Shown piece by piece: positions 1-7,615 of a stretch of 64,000 nt of DNA. A program made the position numbers and the translations under genes. Within the stretch, counting starts at the first letter, position 1. The number at the start of each line of letters is the position of its first letter. The notes beneath the pieces are model-generated. The model did not search any database. It was not told where the DNA came from and was given only the letters and a program-made list of their open reading frames with translations. The DNA comes from Chitinophaga qingshengii (GTDB taxonomy: Bacteria > Bacteroidota > Bacteroidia > Chitinophagales > Chitinophagaceae): contig NZ_JACVFC010000003.1 in NCBI RefSeq assembly GCF_014529935.1, positions 372,001-436,000 of the forward strand, given 5' to 3'.

Positions 1-725
1 AATTGACGGACATACTCCCGTTTACGTGCGGAAACAGGGATCTCCGAGCCGTCTTTCAGAATCAGCATGCCATCTTTCAGAAAACGGTCTATGAAATGAT
101 GATTAACGATATACGATTGATGTATGCGGATAAACCAGCTTTCGGGTAGCAGCTCTTCATATTCTTTGATAGGCCGGGACACCATCACCTTCCTTTTGTC
201 GGACAGATGGAAGGTGGTATAACTACCGTCGCTCTGGCAATACAGGATTTCTTCAAAAGGCACTACCTGCAGGTATTGGGAGGAGCGGAGCACGATACGG
301 TTCTGCAGCCCCGTTTTTTTGGGTTGCAGGTGGCTGCTGGTGATATCCATTTGCGTACGGGTGTTGACGTTATTCTCCGACAATAACCGTTTCAGGGTGA
401 TGGTCAGTTCTTCTTCATCCACCGGTTTCAGCAGGTAATCGAAAGCCCCGAATTTGATGGCTTTAATGGCATGTTCATTATAAGCGGTGATGAAGACGAT
501 CCGAAAATTTCTGTCGGGAAATTCCTCCAGGAGGTCAAATCCGGTGCCGTCGGCGAGTTCAATATCCAGCAGCAGTAGCTCGGGTTCCGTATTGGGGATG
601 ATGATCCTGGCCTCTGCAACACTGCCACAGCTGCCCAGCACAACAAAATCGGGGTAGCGTTTCATCAGCCATTCCAGGTCTTTTCGGATGGCTGGTTCAT
701 CGTCTATAATCAGGGTGCGGATCAT
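1..725 (-). CDS. LytTR-family response regulator (3' end cut by window edge)
   Basis: DNA-binding response regulator of the LytR/AlgR type. The N-terminal receiver domain has the acidic pair at D8/D9, the phospho-acceptor at D54 (LLLLDIELADG) and the conserved lysine at K100 (FDYLLKP). A LytTR DNA-binding domain starts near residue 138 and runs to the window edge (SDGSYTTF, IRIHQSYIVN). About 241 residues are visible against a usual length near 245, so only the last few residues are missing. The ATG at 725 gives a standard receiver start. Its kinase partner is not in the window and probably lies beyond the left edge. Resembles the second LytTR regulator at 51002-51739. Confidence 0.9.
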   Translation of the reverse strand, partial: MIRTLIIDDEPAIRKDLEWLMKRYPDFVVLGSCGSVAEARIIIPNTEPELLLLDIELADGTGFDLLEEFPDRNFRIVFITAYNEHAIKAIKFGAFDYLLKPVDEEELTITLKRLLSENNVNTRTQMDITSSHLQPKKTGLQNRIVLRSSQYLQVVPFEEILYCQSDGSYTTFHLSDKRKVMVSRPIKEYEELLPESWFIRIHQSYIVNHHFIDRFLKDGMLILKDGSEIPVSARKREYVRQ

Positions 726-879
726 GTATTCGGATATGGGTTATGACTCATGATGTTAAAAGTAGCAAAAAAATCAGGTATTACCCGGGGGGTAATACCT
801 GCAAGGGTATCTCAACAAAGAATAAAAGGCCGACCAAACAGCTTAAAACAGAATAGGGTCTCCCGGAGAAACAAACTCT

Positions 880-1296
880 CTATGACTGAACAATGTTGAG
901 ACTACGGGTATTTATCAGCACGTTTATTTCGCTTTGAAACTGCTCAAATGTTTCCCTGCGGGTGAATTTGAACAGTGCCCGGATCAGCAGGAATCCTGCT
1001 ATTACCGGAACGATACCGCTGATGTTGATCGTCAGCTGCCGATAAAATATGCTCATGACCGCTGTACATACCATGAAGCCCGTCAGCACACCTGTTGCCA
1101 ACCATCGGACAGGCGGAAGGAAATCCAGCCGCAGATGGTCTTTTTTGTAACGTAACAGAAACCGGAAACCCTGATGGTCTACCATAATAATGGGCATACC
1201 CCCCCATGGTTTACATAACCGGGCGCCGGGAAAACGTCGCTCTATTTCTGAAAAGATCTGTTCCGCACTTTTAGAGGCAGAGTTGCTGATTTTCAT
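880..1296 (-). CDS. Hypothetical protein with two membrane segments
   Basis: 138 residues, family not recognised. The N-terminal half is soluble and mixed-charge (about residues 1-62). Two hydrophobic segments follow, roughly residues 65-86 and 91-110, and then a charged C-terminal tail. The layout suggests a small inner-membrane protein with both ends in the cytoplasm. It is transcribed away from the neighbouring beta-helix gene and stands alone. No catalytic motif is visible, so no function is assigned. Confidence 0.6.
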   Translation of the reverse strand: MKISNSASKSAEQIFSEIERRFPGARLCKPWGGMPIIMVDHQGFRFLLRYKKDHLRLDFLPPVRWLATGVLTGFMVCTAVMSIFYRQLTINISGIVPVIAGFLLIRALFKFTRRETFEQFQSEINVLINTRSLNIVQS

Positions 1297-1434
1297 ATGG
1301 ACTTCAGTTCAATGGCGGATAAATAGCGGACGCCCAAAGATAACCGCCGGCTGCTATGCGATTGCAGCTGATTTAATATCCGTACCGGTTTTGTTTATAT
1401 TCGTTTTGCTAATAATGTGTTTGAGATACAGGTA

Positions 1435-1465
1435 TTTGTTTTAGGGAGATTAAATATTAGTTTTA
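1435..1465 (+). promoter_or_regulatory. Predicted Bacteroidota sigma-A-type promoter
   Basis: TTTG at 1435-1438, a 19-base spacer, then TAGTTTTA at 1458-1465. This is one base from the Bacteroidota -7 consensus TAnnTTTG. It would start transcription about 25 bases before the ATG at 1496. Pattern match only. Confidence 0.5.
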
Positions 1466-1495
1466 GGGACTATATCCATACCTGATACCACCGCT

Positions 1496-3040
1496 ATGCA
1501 TTATCTGTCGCGTTTTTCCTGTTGTCTGGCCTTGCTACTGCTGTTCAATATTTCCATTTCCCAAGCTCAGGAATGCGGGGAAGCGCCCTGGGTATCCCTG
1601 GATGCCATGGGTAAACTGTCGTATCGCACCCTGGAGCGGGGCGATCGCATCATGGACTTCTCCTATGCCGGTTATGGAGGCGGGGGAGTGGCCCTGCCGG
1701 AGGTACCCGTGCAGGTGCGGTTACAGCCCCTGCCGGGCGATAATACCGCTGCTATCCAGGCGGCGTTGGACCAGGTGGCCGCACTGCCGCTGGTCAACGG
1801 TTTCAGGGGAGCGGTACTGCTGGCGCCGGGTGCTTACGTTTGCAGCGAGCCATTAGTCATTCGTGCCGGCGGTGTAGTACTGCGCGGTAGTGGTAGTGGT
1901 GAAAACGGCAGTATTCTGCAGTTATCCGGTAAACCGCATATGGGCGTTACCGTTAGAGGCGAATCCATTACCAGGACGGCAGGGCCAGGCACAGTAATAA
2001 GCAGCTCCTATGTGCCTGCAGGCTCCCTGTCCTTCACCGTGACAGACGCTACCGGTTTTAACCCCGGCGATACCATTCGTATAACCCGGCCCGTTACCCC
2101 GGAATGGGTACGCTTCATGGGCATGGACAGCCTGGTGCGGGATGGTAAAAAACAAACCTGGATAACCGGTGATATAACAACAGAGCGCGTTATTACCACC
2201 ATCAGCGGGCATTCCATAACGCTTGACGTACCACTGCCGGATGCTTACGATGCCGCCTATACGAAACCGGGCGGGGTGACGGTCAATAAAATCACCACTG
2301 CCGGCACTATCCGGCAGTGTGGTATCGAACAGCTGCGCATTGTCTCCCCCGGACAGTCAGGTACCATCAATGAAAGGCATCACCAGGCTTTTTCTATGAG
2401 CGGTGTTACAGATGCCTGGGCACGGGATATCAGCATATACAACACGGTGAACAGTATAAACGTAACGGGTAAACGAATCACCTTGCAGGCAGTGAGTATC
2501 TTTCATGAACTGTCCACTATCGGCGCTGCTAAACCGGCGGATCTTAACGGCAGCGGTACCCAACTGCTGTTTGATCGTTGTTCCATTACAGGCGACAACG
2601 TTTTTTTCCTGGCTACCGGCGCTAAAGTAACCGGCCCTATTGTATTGCTGCACTGCACTTTCAACGGTAAAGGCTGGATACAACCGCATCAACGCTGGGC
2701 TACAGGATTGCTGGCAGACAACTGCACGGTGCCCGACGGCGGCATCGATTTTATGAACAGGGGAGAGATGGGATCGGGACATGGCTGGGCTATAGGTTGG
2801 GCGGTAGCCTGGAATTGCCAGGCGCGTTCTTTCCTGAACCAGCGTCCGCCGGGCGCAGCCAACTGGGTGATTGGCAGCACGGGCGAAAAACAACAACGGC
2901 CCATGCCATTTGAGCAGGGGCCGCTGGTACCGGAAGGGATATATAGTTCCCATGGAAAGCCGGTGCAACCGCAGAGCCTGTACCTGTCCCAGTTGGCGGA
3001 GCGACTGGGACAAGCGGCACTAAAGCACATCGGTTATTAA
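1496..3040 (+). CDS. Secreted right-handed beta-helix (pectate-lyase-like) protein
   Basis: 514 residues with a clear Sec signal peptide ending near residue 24 (SISQAQ). The segment GDNTAAIQAALDQVAA near residues 80-95 is the typical opening of pectate-lyase-superfamily/GH55-like beta-helix proteins. Gly-rich turns follow that read as successive rungs (LRGSGSG, ITRTAGPGT, RITLQAVSIF). Known relatives bind or cleave polysaccharides, but the catalytic residues cannot be assigned by eye and the substrate is unknown. It is likely periplasmic or outer-surface. No T9SS sorting domain is present. It is monocistronic, ending 6 bases before the convergent DUF1579 gene. Confidence 0.75.
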   Translation: MHYLSRFSCCLALLLLFNISISQAQECGEAPWVSLDAMGKLSYRTLERGDRIMDFSYAGYGGGGVALPEVPVQVRLQPLPGDNTAAIQAALDQVAALPLVNGFRGAVLLAPGAYVCSEPLVIRAGGVVLRGSGSGENGSILQLSGKPHMGVTVRGESITRTAGPGTVISSSYVPAGSLSFTVTDATGFNPGDTIRITRPVTPEWVRFMGMDSLVRDGKKQTWITGDITTERVITTISGHSITLDVPLPDAYDAAYTKPGGVTVNKITTAGTIRQCGIEQLRIVSPGQSGTINERHHQAFSMSGVTDAWARDISIYNTVNSINVTGKRITLQAVSIFHELSTIGAAKPADLNGSGTQLLFDRCSITGDNVFFLATGAKVTGPIVLLHCTFNGKGWIQPHQRWATGLLADNCTVPDGGIDFMNRGEMGSGHGWAIGWAVAWNCQARSFLNQRPPGAANWVIGSTGEKQQRPMPFEQGPLVPEGIYSSHGKPVQPQSLYLSQLAERLGQAALKHIGY

Positions 3041-3046
3041 GGCGAC

Positions 3047-3619
3047 TTATTTACGTTTGAAGGCAATTTCCATCTCCTTAAATTCTTTACCATTGTGCAT
3101 GCGGTACATTTCCAGGTTGTAGTTGTTCGCATCTTTGAATTTAATGACCTGGCGCAGGTCCATCATTTTTTGAGTGACAGGGTCCCAGGATTTTCCATGG
3201 TAAACGATACCATTGATAACCGGGTCCCACTTGCCTTCCATCATCATCATACCGGTGCCCATGTTGTCGATCCAGGTATTGAGATACATTTTCCTGGCGT
3301 TATCATAGGCAGTGGTACCGAGGCCTTCAAAGGGCATGTCCATCATGTTGGACGTAAAGCGGCTTTCCTGGTAGCGGCCACCCATGATCATTTTGTTGGT
3401 GCAGCTGCCGGTCGCTTTCTCCGGCTGGGCGCCGGGACCTTTCCAGAAAGTCATGTCGGTGGTCCAGTCACCTTCCGTTTGGGCCATTTGCTGGTGTTCA
3501 GGGCCAGGTGTCATGTAGGTCATCCAGGCTTTGTGAGCGGCGGAATCCATTTGGGCAGCGGCAATGTTCGCTGTTAACAGGCAACCAATAGCGGTAGCCA
3601 ACACGTACAGTGTTTTCAT
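3047..3619 (-). CDS. DUF1579 family secreted protein
   Basis: 190 residues with a signal peptide ending near residue 22 (NIAAAQ). The segments GDWTTDMTFWKGPG and YQESRF, followed by the Met-rich stretch GTGMMMMEGKWD, match the DUF1579 family, which is predicted to form a small beta-barrel and has no known function. Exported because of the signal peptide. It is convergent with the beta-helix gene (6-base gap) and divergent from the next gene. No operon partner is visible. Confidence 0.8.
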   Translation of the reverse strand: MKTLYVLATAIGCLLTANIAAAQMDSAAHKAWMTYMTPGPEHQQMAQTEGDWTTDMTFWKGPGAQPEKATGSCTNKMIMGGRYQESRFTSNMMDMPFEGLGTTAYDNARKMYLNTWIDNMGTGMMMMEGKWDPVINGIVYHGKSWDPVTQKMMDLRQVIKFKDANNYNLEMYRMHNGKEFKEMEIAFKRK

Positions 3620-3695
3620 AGTCTGAGGCTGTTTAGAAGTGAAGTAATGGGGTTCCCGAAGAAGTGCAATTTAACTAATTATACCATGTGGTGCA

Positions 3696-3705
3696 GACAT
3701 GCATG
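3696..3705. promoter_or_regulatory. Perfect 10-bp palindrome in a divergent intergenic region
   Basis: ACATGCATGT lies between the divergent DUF1579 gene and the gene at 3755. It is flanked by two similar segments containing TACCATG at about 3681 and 3709. Possible operator, weak evidence. Confidence 0.25.
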
Positions 3706-3754
3706 TTGTACCATGCTATTTAATTGTATTTTGCGACCGGAATGAACCATAAAG

Positions 3755-4243
3755 ATGAAAACAGCCTCTATTACCGAATTGAAGAAAGAGCTGGCTGCCG
3801 TGCCTCCGGCGCAATTGGCGGCATTATGCCTGCGGCTGGCCAAGTATAAAAAAGAAAATAAAGAACTGCTCACTTACCTGTTGTTTGAAGCTGATGATGA
3901 GCAAGGTTACATCAATGCCGTGAAAACAGAGATGGACAATGGGTTTGAAGAGATGACAGGCAGTAATCTGCATAACGCCAAAAAACGTTTGCGTAAAATT
4001 TTGCGGCTGGCTAACAAACATATCCGCTATATAGGTTCCAAACCGGCAGAGGTAGAGCTGCTGATTTATTTCTGCGAACAGCTGGTGGAGTCCGGACTCC
4101 TGCGGCATAACAGTACCGTATTGCATAACCTTTATGCGGCACAGCTGAAAAAGATTGTCAAGGCAATTGTAGGACTGCATGAGGACCTGCAACATGATTA
4201 CCGCCGCCAGGTAGAGCCATTGCTGGAGTTGCTGAAGTCGTGA
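3755..4243 (+). CDS. Hypothetical alpha-helical protein
   Basis: 162 residues, predicted cytoplasmic, rich in Lys, Leu and Glu, and apparently all helical. No signal peptide or membrane segment. The N-terminus (ITELKKELAAVPPAQLAALC) looks like a helical domain, and the centre (KKRLRKILRLANKHIRYIG) is strongly basic. I recognise it only as a type of conserved hypothetical in Bacteroidota. It is monocistronic and followed by a hairpin at 4334. No function can be assigned. Confidence 0.7.
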   Translation: MKTASITELKKELAAVPPAQLAALCLRLAKYKKENKELLTYLLFEADDEQGYINAVKTEMDNGFEEMTGSNLHNAKKRLRKILRLANKHIRYIGSKPAEVELLIYFCEQLVESGLLRHNSTVLHNLYAAQLKKIVKAIVGLHEDLQHDYRRQVEPLLELLKS

Positions 4244-4333
4244 TCAGGAGGGAACTGTCTTTTCTAATGATTGAGTTTTGTCGTTGGGCTATGTACTGAT
4301 GTGGGAAAGAGTGTGTCCCGAATTAATAAAAGC

Positions 4334-4367
4334 AAAGCCGCGTAAATCCGATGACTTATGCGGCTTT
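4334..4367 (+). terminator. Hairpin terminator
   Basis: Twelve-base stem (AAAGCCGCGTAA with TTATGCGGCTTT, one G-T pair) and a 10-base loop. The T-tract after it is weak. It lies about 90 bases after the stop of the helical hypothetical gene and before the oppositely oriented cassette, so it could serve both strands. Confidence 0.6.
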
Positions 4368-4430
4368 GATGTTTTCTATTGGGAGTATTATTTATCTTCG
4401 GAATGTCAGGCAAAAGTGGGCAATTACCCC

Positions 4431-4607
4431 TTAGCGCTTTCCTGCAGTGACTTTATGGTCCTTTTTAGCTGATGTAGAAGACGGACGTTTCTCTTTTGAA
4501 TGTTTTCTGGCCTTGATAAAATCGCTGATTGCTTTTTCATCATCTTTTGTTAAGGGCCCCAACCCACCAATAAAGTCAACATCTAATTCTACCTTACGAT
4601 GTTTCAT
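4431..4607 (-). CDS. Small basic protein, candidate antitoxin of a GNAT-like pair
   Basis: 58 residues. The N-terminal half is acidic-hydrophobic (VELDVDFIGGLGPLTKDDEK) and the C-terminal tail is very basic (repeated Lys/Ser), a two-part layout common in antitoxins. The start was set at the ATG at 4607, four bases after the stop of the upstream gene, not at the non-ATG codon that would overlap it. The tight spacing says the two genes are co-transcribed. The pair stands out as AT-rich against its neighbours. Similar small proteins beside acetyltransferase-like genes are familiar from Bacteroidota, but the antitoxin role is inferred. Confidence 0.6.
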   Translation of the reverse strand: MKHRKVELDVDFIGGLGPLTKDDEKAISDFIKARKHSKEKRPSSTSAKKDHKVTAGKR

Positions 4608-4611
4608 TTTT

Positions 4612-5139
4612 TTAGTTTTTAAAATACTTATCAATCAGTTTTAATGCAGCTTTAGTTTCGATAATCATACGTTGACCTCCGATATGAACAGCATCCAAAC
4701 TTTCAATATAATGCTCAATTAATTGTGTCTTTGACAGAAAGGAAACAGTCCCTTCAAAGCCCCTTCTAAATGCTACACGACAAACGAAGGCAACAAGATT
4801 TCCAGGAACACCTGCATAAACTTTGGTTTTTCCTTTGTTAAACGGTGCACTTTCTATCAAATGCATGTAAATATGATCACTTTTTACTTCCAAACTAACC
4901 AACCCTTGAATGATCGTAATATTATTTACGATTGTTAATTTGTATATTTCTCGAGCAGGTTGTTTGAATTCGTTCTTCCAATCAAATTGCCATCCGTTCT
5001 TTTTGGTTATTGTCTTTAGATCTTCCTTAGTAACAGGCAATACATCAGTAGGAAAGCTATCTTCCGTAATAACATTTTGAATTGAATTTGTAAGCTTATC
5101 AATCTCAAAATCCAAGTGAATTGCCTGTTTTCTTTTCAT
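4612..5139 (-). CDS. GNAT-like acetyltransferase fold protein, candidate toxin
   Basis: 175 residues. The C-terminal half reads as a GNAT fold: a strand-like stretch around IQGLVSLEVKSDHIYMHLIE, then the acetyl-CoA-loop region with a helix (NLVAFVCRVAFRRGFEG), then SKTQLIEHYIESLDAV, which resembles the C-terminal GNAT helix and strand. The Q/RxxGxG/A motif is poorly kept, so this may be a divergent GNAT or a GNAT-fold protein without activity. The first 60 residues are Lys/Thr rich and not recognised. It is the first gene of an AT-rich two-gene unit with its own promoter and inverted repeat at 5161-5187. A toxin role is inferred from architecture only. Confidence 0.6.
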   Translation of the reverse strand: MKRKQAIHLDFEIDKLTNSIQNVITEDSFPTDVLPVTKEDLKTITKKNGWQFDWKNEFKQPAREIYKLTIVNNITIIQGLVSLEVKSDHIYMHLIESAPFNKGKTKVYAGVPGNLVAFVCRVAFRRGFEGTVSFLSKTQLIEHYIESLDAVHIGGQRMIIETKAALKLIDKYFKN

Positions 5140-5160
5140 TAAACGAATTTACGAAAAAAA

Positions 5161-5187
5161 GTCTTGTTTAATGCAAAGATACAAGAC
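5161..5187 (-). promoter_or_regulatory. Promoter and overlapping inverted repeat of the AT-rich cassette
   Basis: On the minus strand TATCTTTG (5174-5181) matches the Bacteroidota -7 element TAnnTTTG about 35 bases before the ATG at 5139. It sits inside a perfect inverted repeat, GTCTTGT (5161-5167) with ACAAGAC (5181-5187) and a 13-base spacer. A protein bound there would block transcription, as expected for autoregulated toxin-antitoxin operons. Confidence 0.5.
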
Positions 5188-5271
5188 AGATAATGCTGGT
5201 GGCAGCTATGTTTGAGCAACATATCATATTGGAAGGACTTAACTTCTACCATCACAAAAATCTCCCCGGAC

Positions 5272-5302
5272 TTTGATTTCTCCCGGATAATGATTATTTT
5301 TT
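5272..5302 (+). promoter_or_regulatory. Predicted promoter of the sugar oxidoreductase operon
   Basis: TTTG at 5272-5275, a 19-base spacer, and TATTTTTT at 5295-5302, one base from TAnnTTTG. It lies 34 bases before the ATG of the TIM-barrel gene. Pattern match only. Confidence 0.4.
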
Positions 5303-5336
5303 CCATCGCCTCCTATTCCCGGGGTATTCCACAATT

Positions 5337-6239
5337 ATGAAAAACACGCTGATCGGTTTATTTCTCCTGGTATTTCCTGGTTTTATGCAATCGAATGCAC
5401 AATCGAACAGGCAGTCGACTGCCGGGAATGATAAAAACCAGCCAGTGATTGGCATTGCTGCTTCCCTTGACAACGACAGTCTCGCTCATGCCGCCGGGTT
5501 CCAATACCTGGAGGAAACGGTGAAACGAATGTTATCGCCTGCCGTGAATGAAGAGACCTTCAACGCGAATGTAGCTAAACTCAAACGTACCCGCTGCAGG
5601 GTAACAAGCTGCAACGTTTTTATACCCGGTTACCTGAAATTAATGGGCCCGGAGGTGAATGAAACCTGGGTGCTGGGTTACGTAGATACCGTGATGCAAC
5701 GTGCTGAAAAAGCTGGCATCCGGTTGATTGTGCTCGGTAGCGGCGAAGCGAGAAAGATCCCCGACGGAACGGACAGAGCGGCTGCGGAAGCGCGTTTTAT
5801 CCGGTTGGCCCGCCAGATGGCAGATATAGCGAAAAAACATAACTGCCTGATTGCCATGGAAAATTTGAATACTACTGAAACCAACTTTGTAAACACGGTA
5901 GCGGAAGGCGCCCGCATCGTGAAGACGATCAACCATCCTAATTTCCGGCTGACGGCCGACATCTATCATATGCTCCGCGAAAATGAACCAGCTGCCAATA
6001 TTGAACAGGCGAAAGAGATATTGGTGCATTGTCATATTGCGGAGCGGGAAAAACGTTCTGCTCCGGGAGTGGAGCAACAGGACTTCCGTCCTTACCTGGC
6101 GGCGCTGCATAATATCGGTTACCAGGGCCGGATTATGATGGAGTGTAAATGGACAGACCCGGCTGCGGAATATGCGTCCGCCATTGCGTACCTGGAAAAA
6201 CAAATCAAAGAAGTATATCTCATCTCCGGAAAAAAATAA
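5337..6239 (+). CDS. Exported sugar phosphate isomerase/epimerase-like TIM-barrel protein
   Basis: 300 residues of the xylose-isomerase-like TIM-barrel superfamily (AP endonuclease family 2 fold). A Sec signal peptide precedes it (residues 1 to about 22, ending SNAQS), so it should act in the periplasm. Metal-ligand candidates lie where the family has them: Glu in CLIAMENLN, Asp and His in LTADIYHM, His in LVHCHIAER, and Glu in RIMMECKW. It is followed 11 bases later by two Gfo/Idh/MocA genes in one operon. Such sets often oxidise or epimerise unusual sugars or 3-keto-glycosides; the actual substrate is not visible here. Confidence 0.85.
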   Translation: MKNTLIGLFLLVFPGFMQSNAQSNRQSTAGNDKNQPVIGIAASLDNDSLAHAAGFQYLEETVKRMLSPAVNEETFNANVAKLKRTRCRVTSCNVFIPGYLKLMGPEVNETWVLGYVDTVMQRAEKAGIRLIVLGSGEARKIPDGTDRAAAEARFIRLARQMADIAKKHNCLIAMENLNTTETNFVNTVAEGARIVKTINHPNFRLTADIYHMLRENEPAANIEQAKEILVHCHIAEREKRSAPGVEQQDFRPYLAALHNIGYQGRIMMECKWTDPAAEYASAIAYLEKQIKEVYLISGKK

Positions 6240-6250
6240 ATTATTGTACA

Positions 6251-7615
6251 ATGACAACCACTAAAAAAACAAGGCGGGAATTTTTGCAGCAATCCCTGAT
6301 GGCAGGAGCGGGACTAACGATTACGGCTATGGGTATGCCGGCCAGCAGTTATGCCCGTATCATGGGGGCTAACGACCGTGTGAACGTTGGACTGGTAGGT
6401 TTTTCCGATCGTGCCCGGCAGGCGCTGCTACCTTCTTTCTTCAGTCACAATAAGGAACTGAACTTCGATCTCATTGCGGTATCTGATATCTGGAACCGCC
6501 GCCGCGAGGAAGGCAAGGCTTTCCTGGAAGATAAAACAGGACATAAAGTGCAGGCCTGCGTCAATAATGATGAACTGTACCGGATTAAAAACCTGGACGC
6601 GGTATTTATTGCCTCCGCCGATTTTCAGCATGCCTATCATACTATTGAAGCGGTGAAAAACAAATGCGACGTATACAGTGAGAAACCGTTTGCAGAAACC
6701 ATGGAAGACGCCCGCAGGGCGCTGAAGGCGGTGAAGGACTCTGGCAGGATCATGCAGGTAGGCACCCAGCGCCGCAGCGGCACCAGTTACCACACCGCAG
6801 CCAAATTCATACAGGACGGCAAGTTCGGCGACATTACCATGGTGGAAATGACCTGGAACGTCAACCAGCCGGGACGCTGGCGCCGGCCAGATCTCGTGAA
6901 AAGTATCCGGGAATCGGATACGGACTGGAAACGTTTCCTGGCCGGCCGCCCCAATGATACCTGGGACCCGCGCAAGTACCTGGAGTATCGCCTGTTCTGG
7001 CCTTATTCTTCCGGTATCTTCGGCCAGTGGATGACACACCAGATTGATACGGTGCATTGGTTCAGCGGTCTGAAACACCCGCGTAGCGCGGTAGCCAACG
7101 GGGGCATCTATATGTGGCATGATGGCCGTAAAAATCCTGATACGCTGACAGCGGTATTTGACTACGGTCCGGCTGACAACCCGGATAAAGGTTTCCAGGT
7201 GATGTATAGCAGCCGCTTTCATAACTCCGCCGGGGGTACGAAAGAAATTTATTATTCCAATGGCGGCACCATCGATATGTCCACCAACAAAATCAGCAGC
7301 ACCGGCGGCCTGACGGAAAGGGAAGCCAGCGAGATGGGCATGCACGCTAACCTGCTGCAGGAGATGTCGCTGAAGAGCCAGGAAAAAGTGGAGACCAGCG
7401 CCAACACCGGCGGCGATGCACTCACCAGCGCGCACGTCCGTAACTGGATGACCAGTGTGCGGGACCGTAAGCAGCCCAATGCACCTATTGAAGCGGCGTA
7501 CTCCCATTCCATTGCGCTGATCATGGGCAATGCTGCTTATCGCACGGGGATGAAAGCTACTTTTGACGAAGCTACCCAGGAAGTAATGGTGGGCGGCAAA
7601 GTATTTACCATGTAA
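6251..7615 (+). CDS. Gfo/Idh/MocA family oxidoreductase with Tat signal
   Basis: 454 residues from the ATG at 6251. The N-terminus carries a twin-arginine signal (TRREFLQQSLMAGAG), so the folded, cofactor-loaded enzyme is probably exported to the periplasm. The Rossmann part starts VNVGLVGF with a loose glycine motif. The family signature EKP is present (VYSEKPFAETMEDA), and the C-terminal domain has WMTHQIDTVHWFSG, where Asp and His match the usual catalytic positions. NAD(P)-dependent oxidation or reduction of a sugar is the family activity. A start further upstream is possible but would overlap the previous gene and bury the Tat motif. Confidence 0.9.
   Translation: MTTTKKTRREFLQQSLMAGAGLTITAMGMPASSYARIMGANDRVNVGLVGFSDRARQALLPSFFSHNKELNFDLIAVSDIWNRRREEGKAFLEDKTGHKVQACVNNDELYRIKNLDAVFIASADFQHAYHTIEAVKNKCDVYSEKPFAETMEDARRALKAVKDSGRIMQVGTQRRSGTSYHTAAKFIQDGKFGDITMVEMTWNVNQPGRWRRPDLVKSIRESDTDWKRFLAGRPNDTWDPRKYLEYRLFWPYSSGIFGQWMTHQIDTVHWFSGLKHPRSAVANGGIYMWHDGRKNPDTLTAVFDYGPADNPDKGFQVMYSSRFHNSAGGTKEIYYSNGGTIDMSTNKISSTGGLTEREASEMGMHANLLQEMSLKSQEKVETSANTGGDALTSAHVRNWMTSVRDRKQPNAPIEAAYSHSIALIMGNAAYRTGMKATFDEATQEVMVGGKVFTM

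Noticed and set aside
4278-4472. Short plus-strand open frame after the helical hypothetical gene
   Set aside because: It runs through a terminator hairpin and into the convergent antitoxin-like gene; no ribosome site or family match.
6428-7507. 359-codon open frame on the minus strand opposite the Tat-type oxidoreductase
   Set aside because: Fully inside a well-supported Gfo/Idh/MocA gene, with no family motif of its own.
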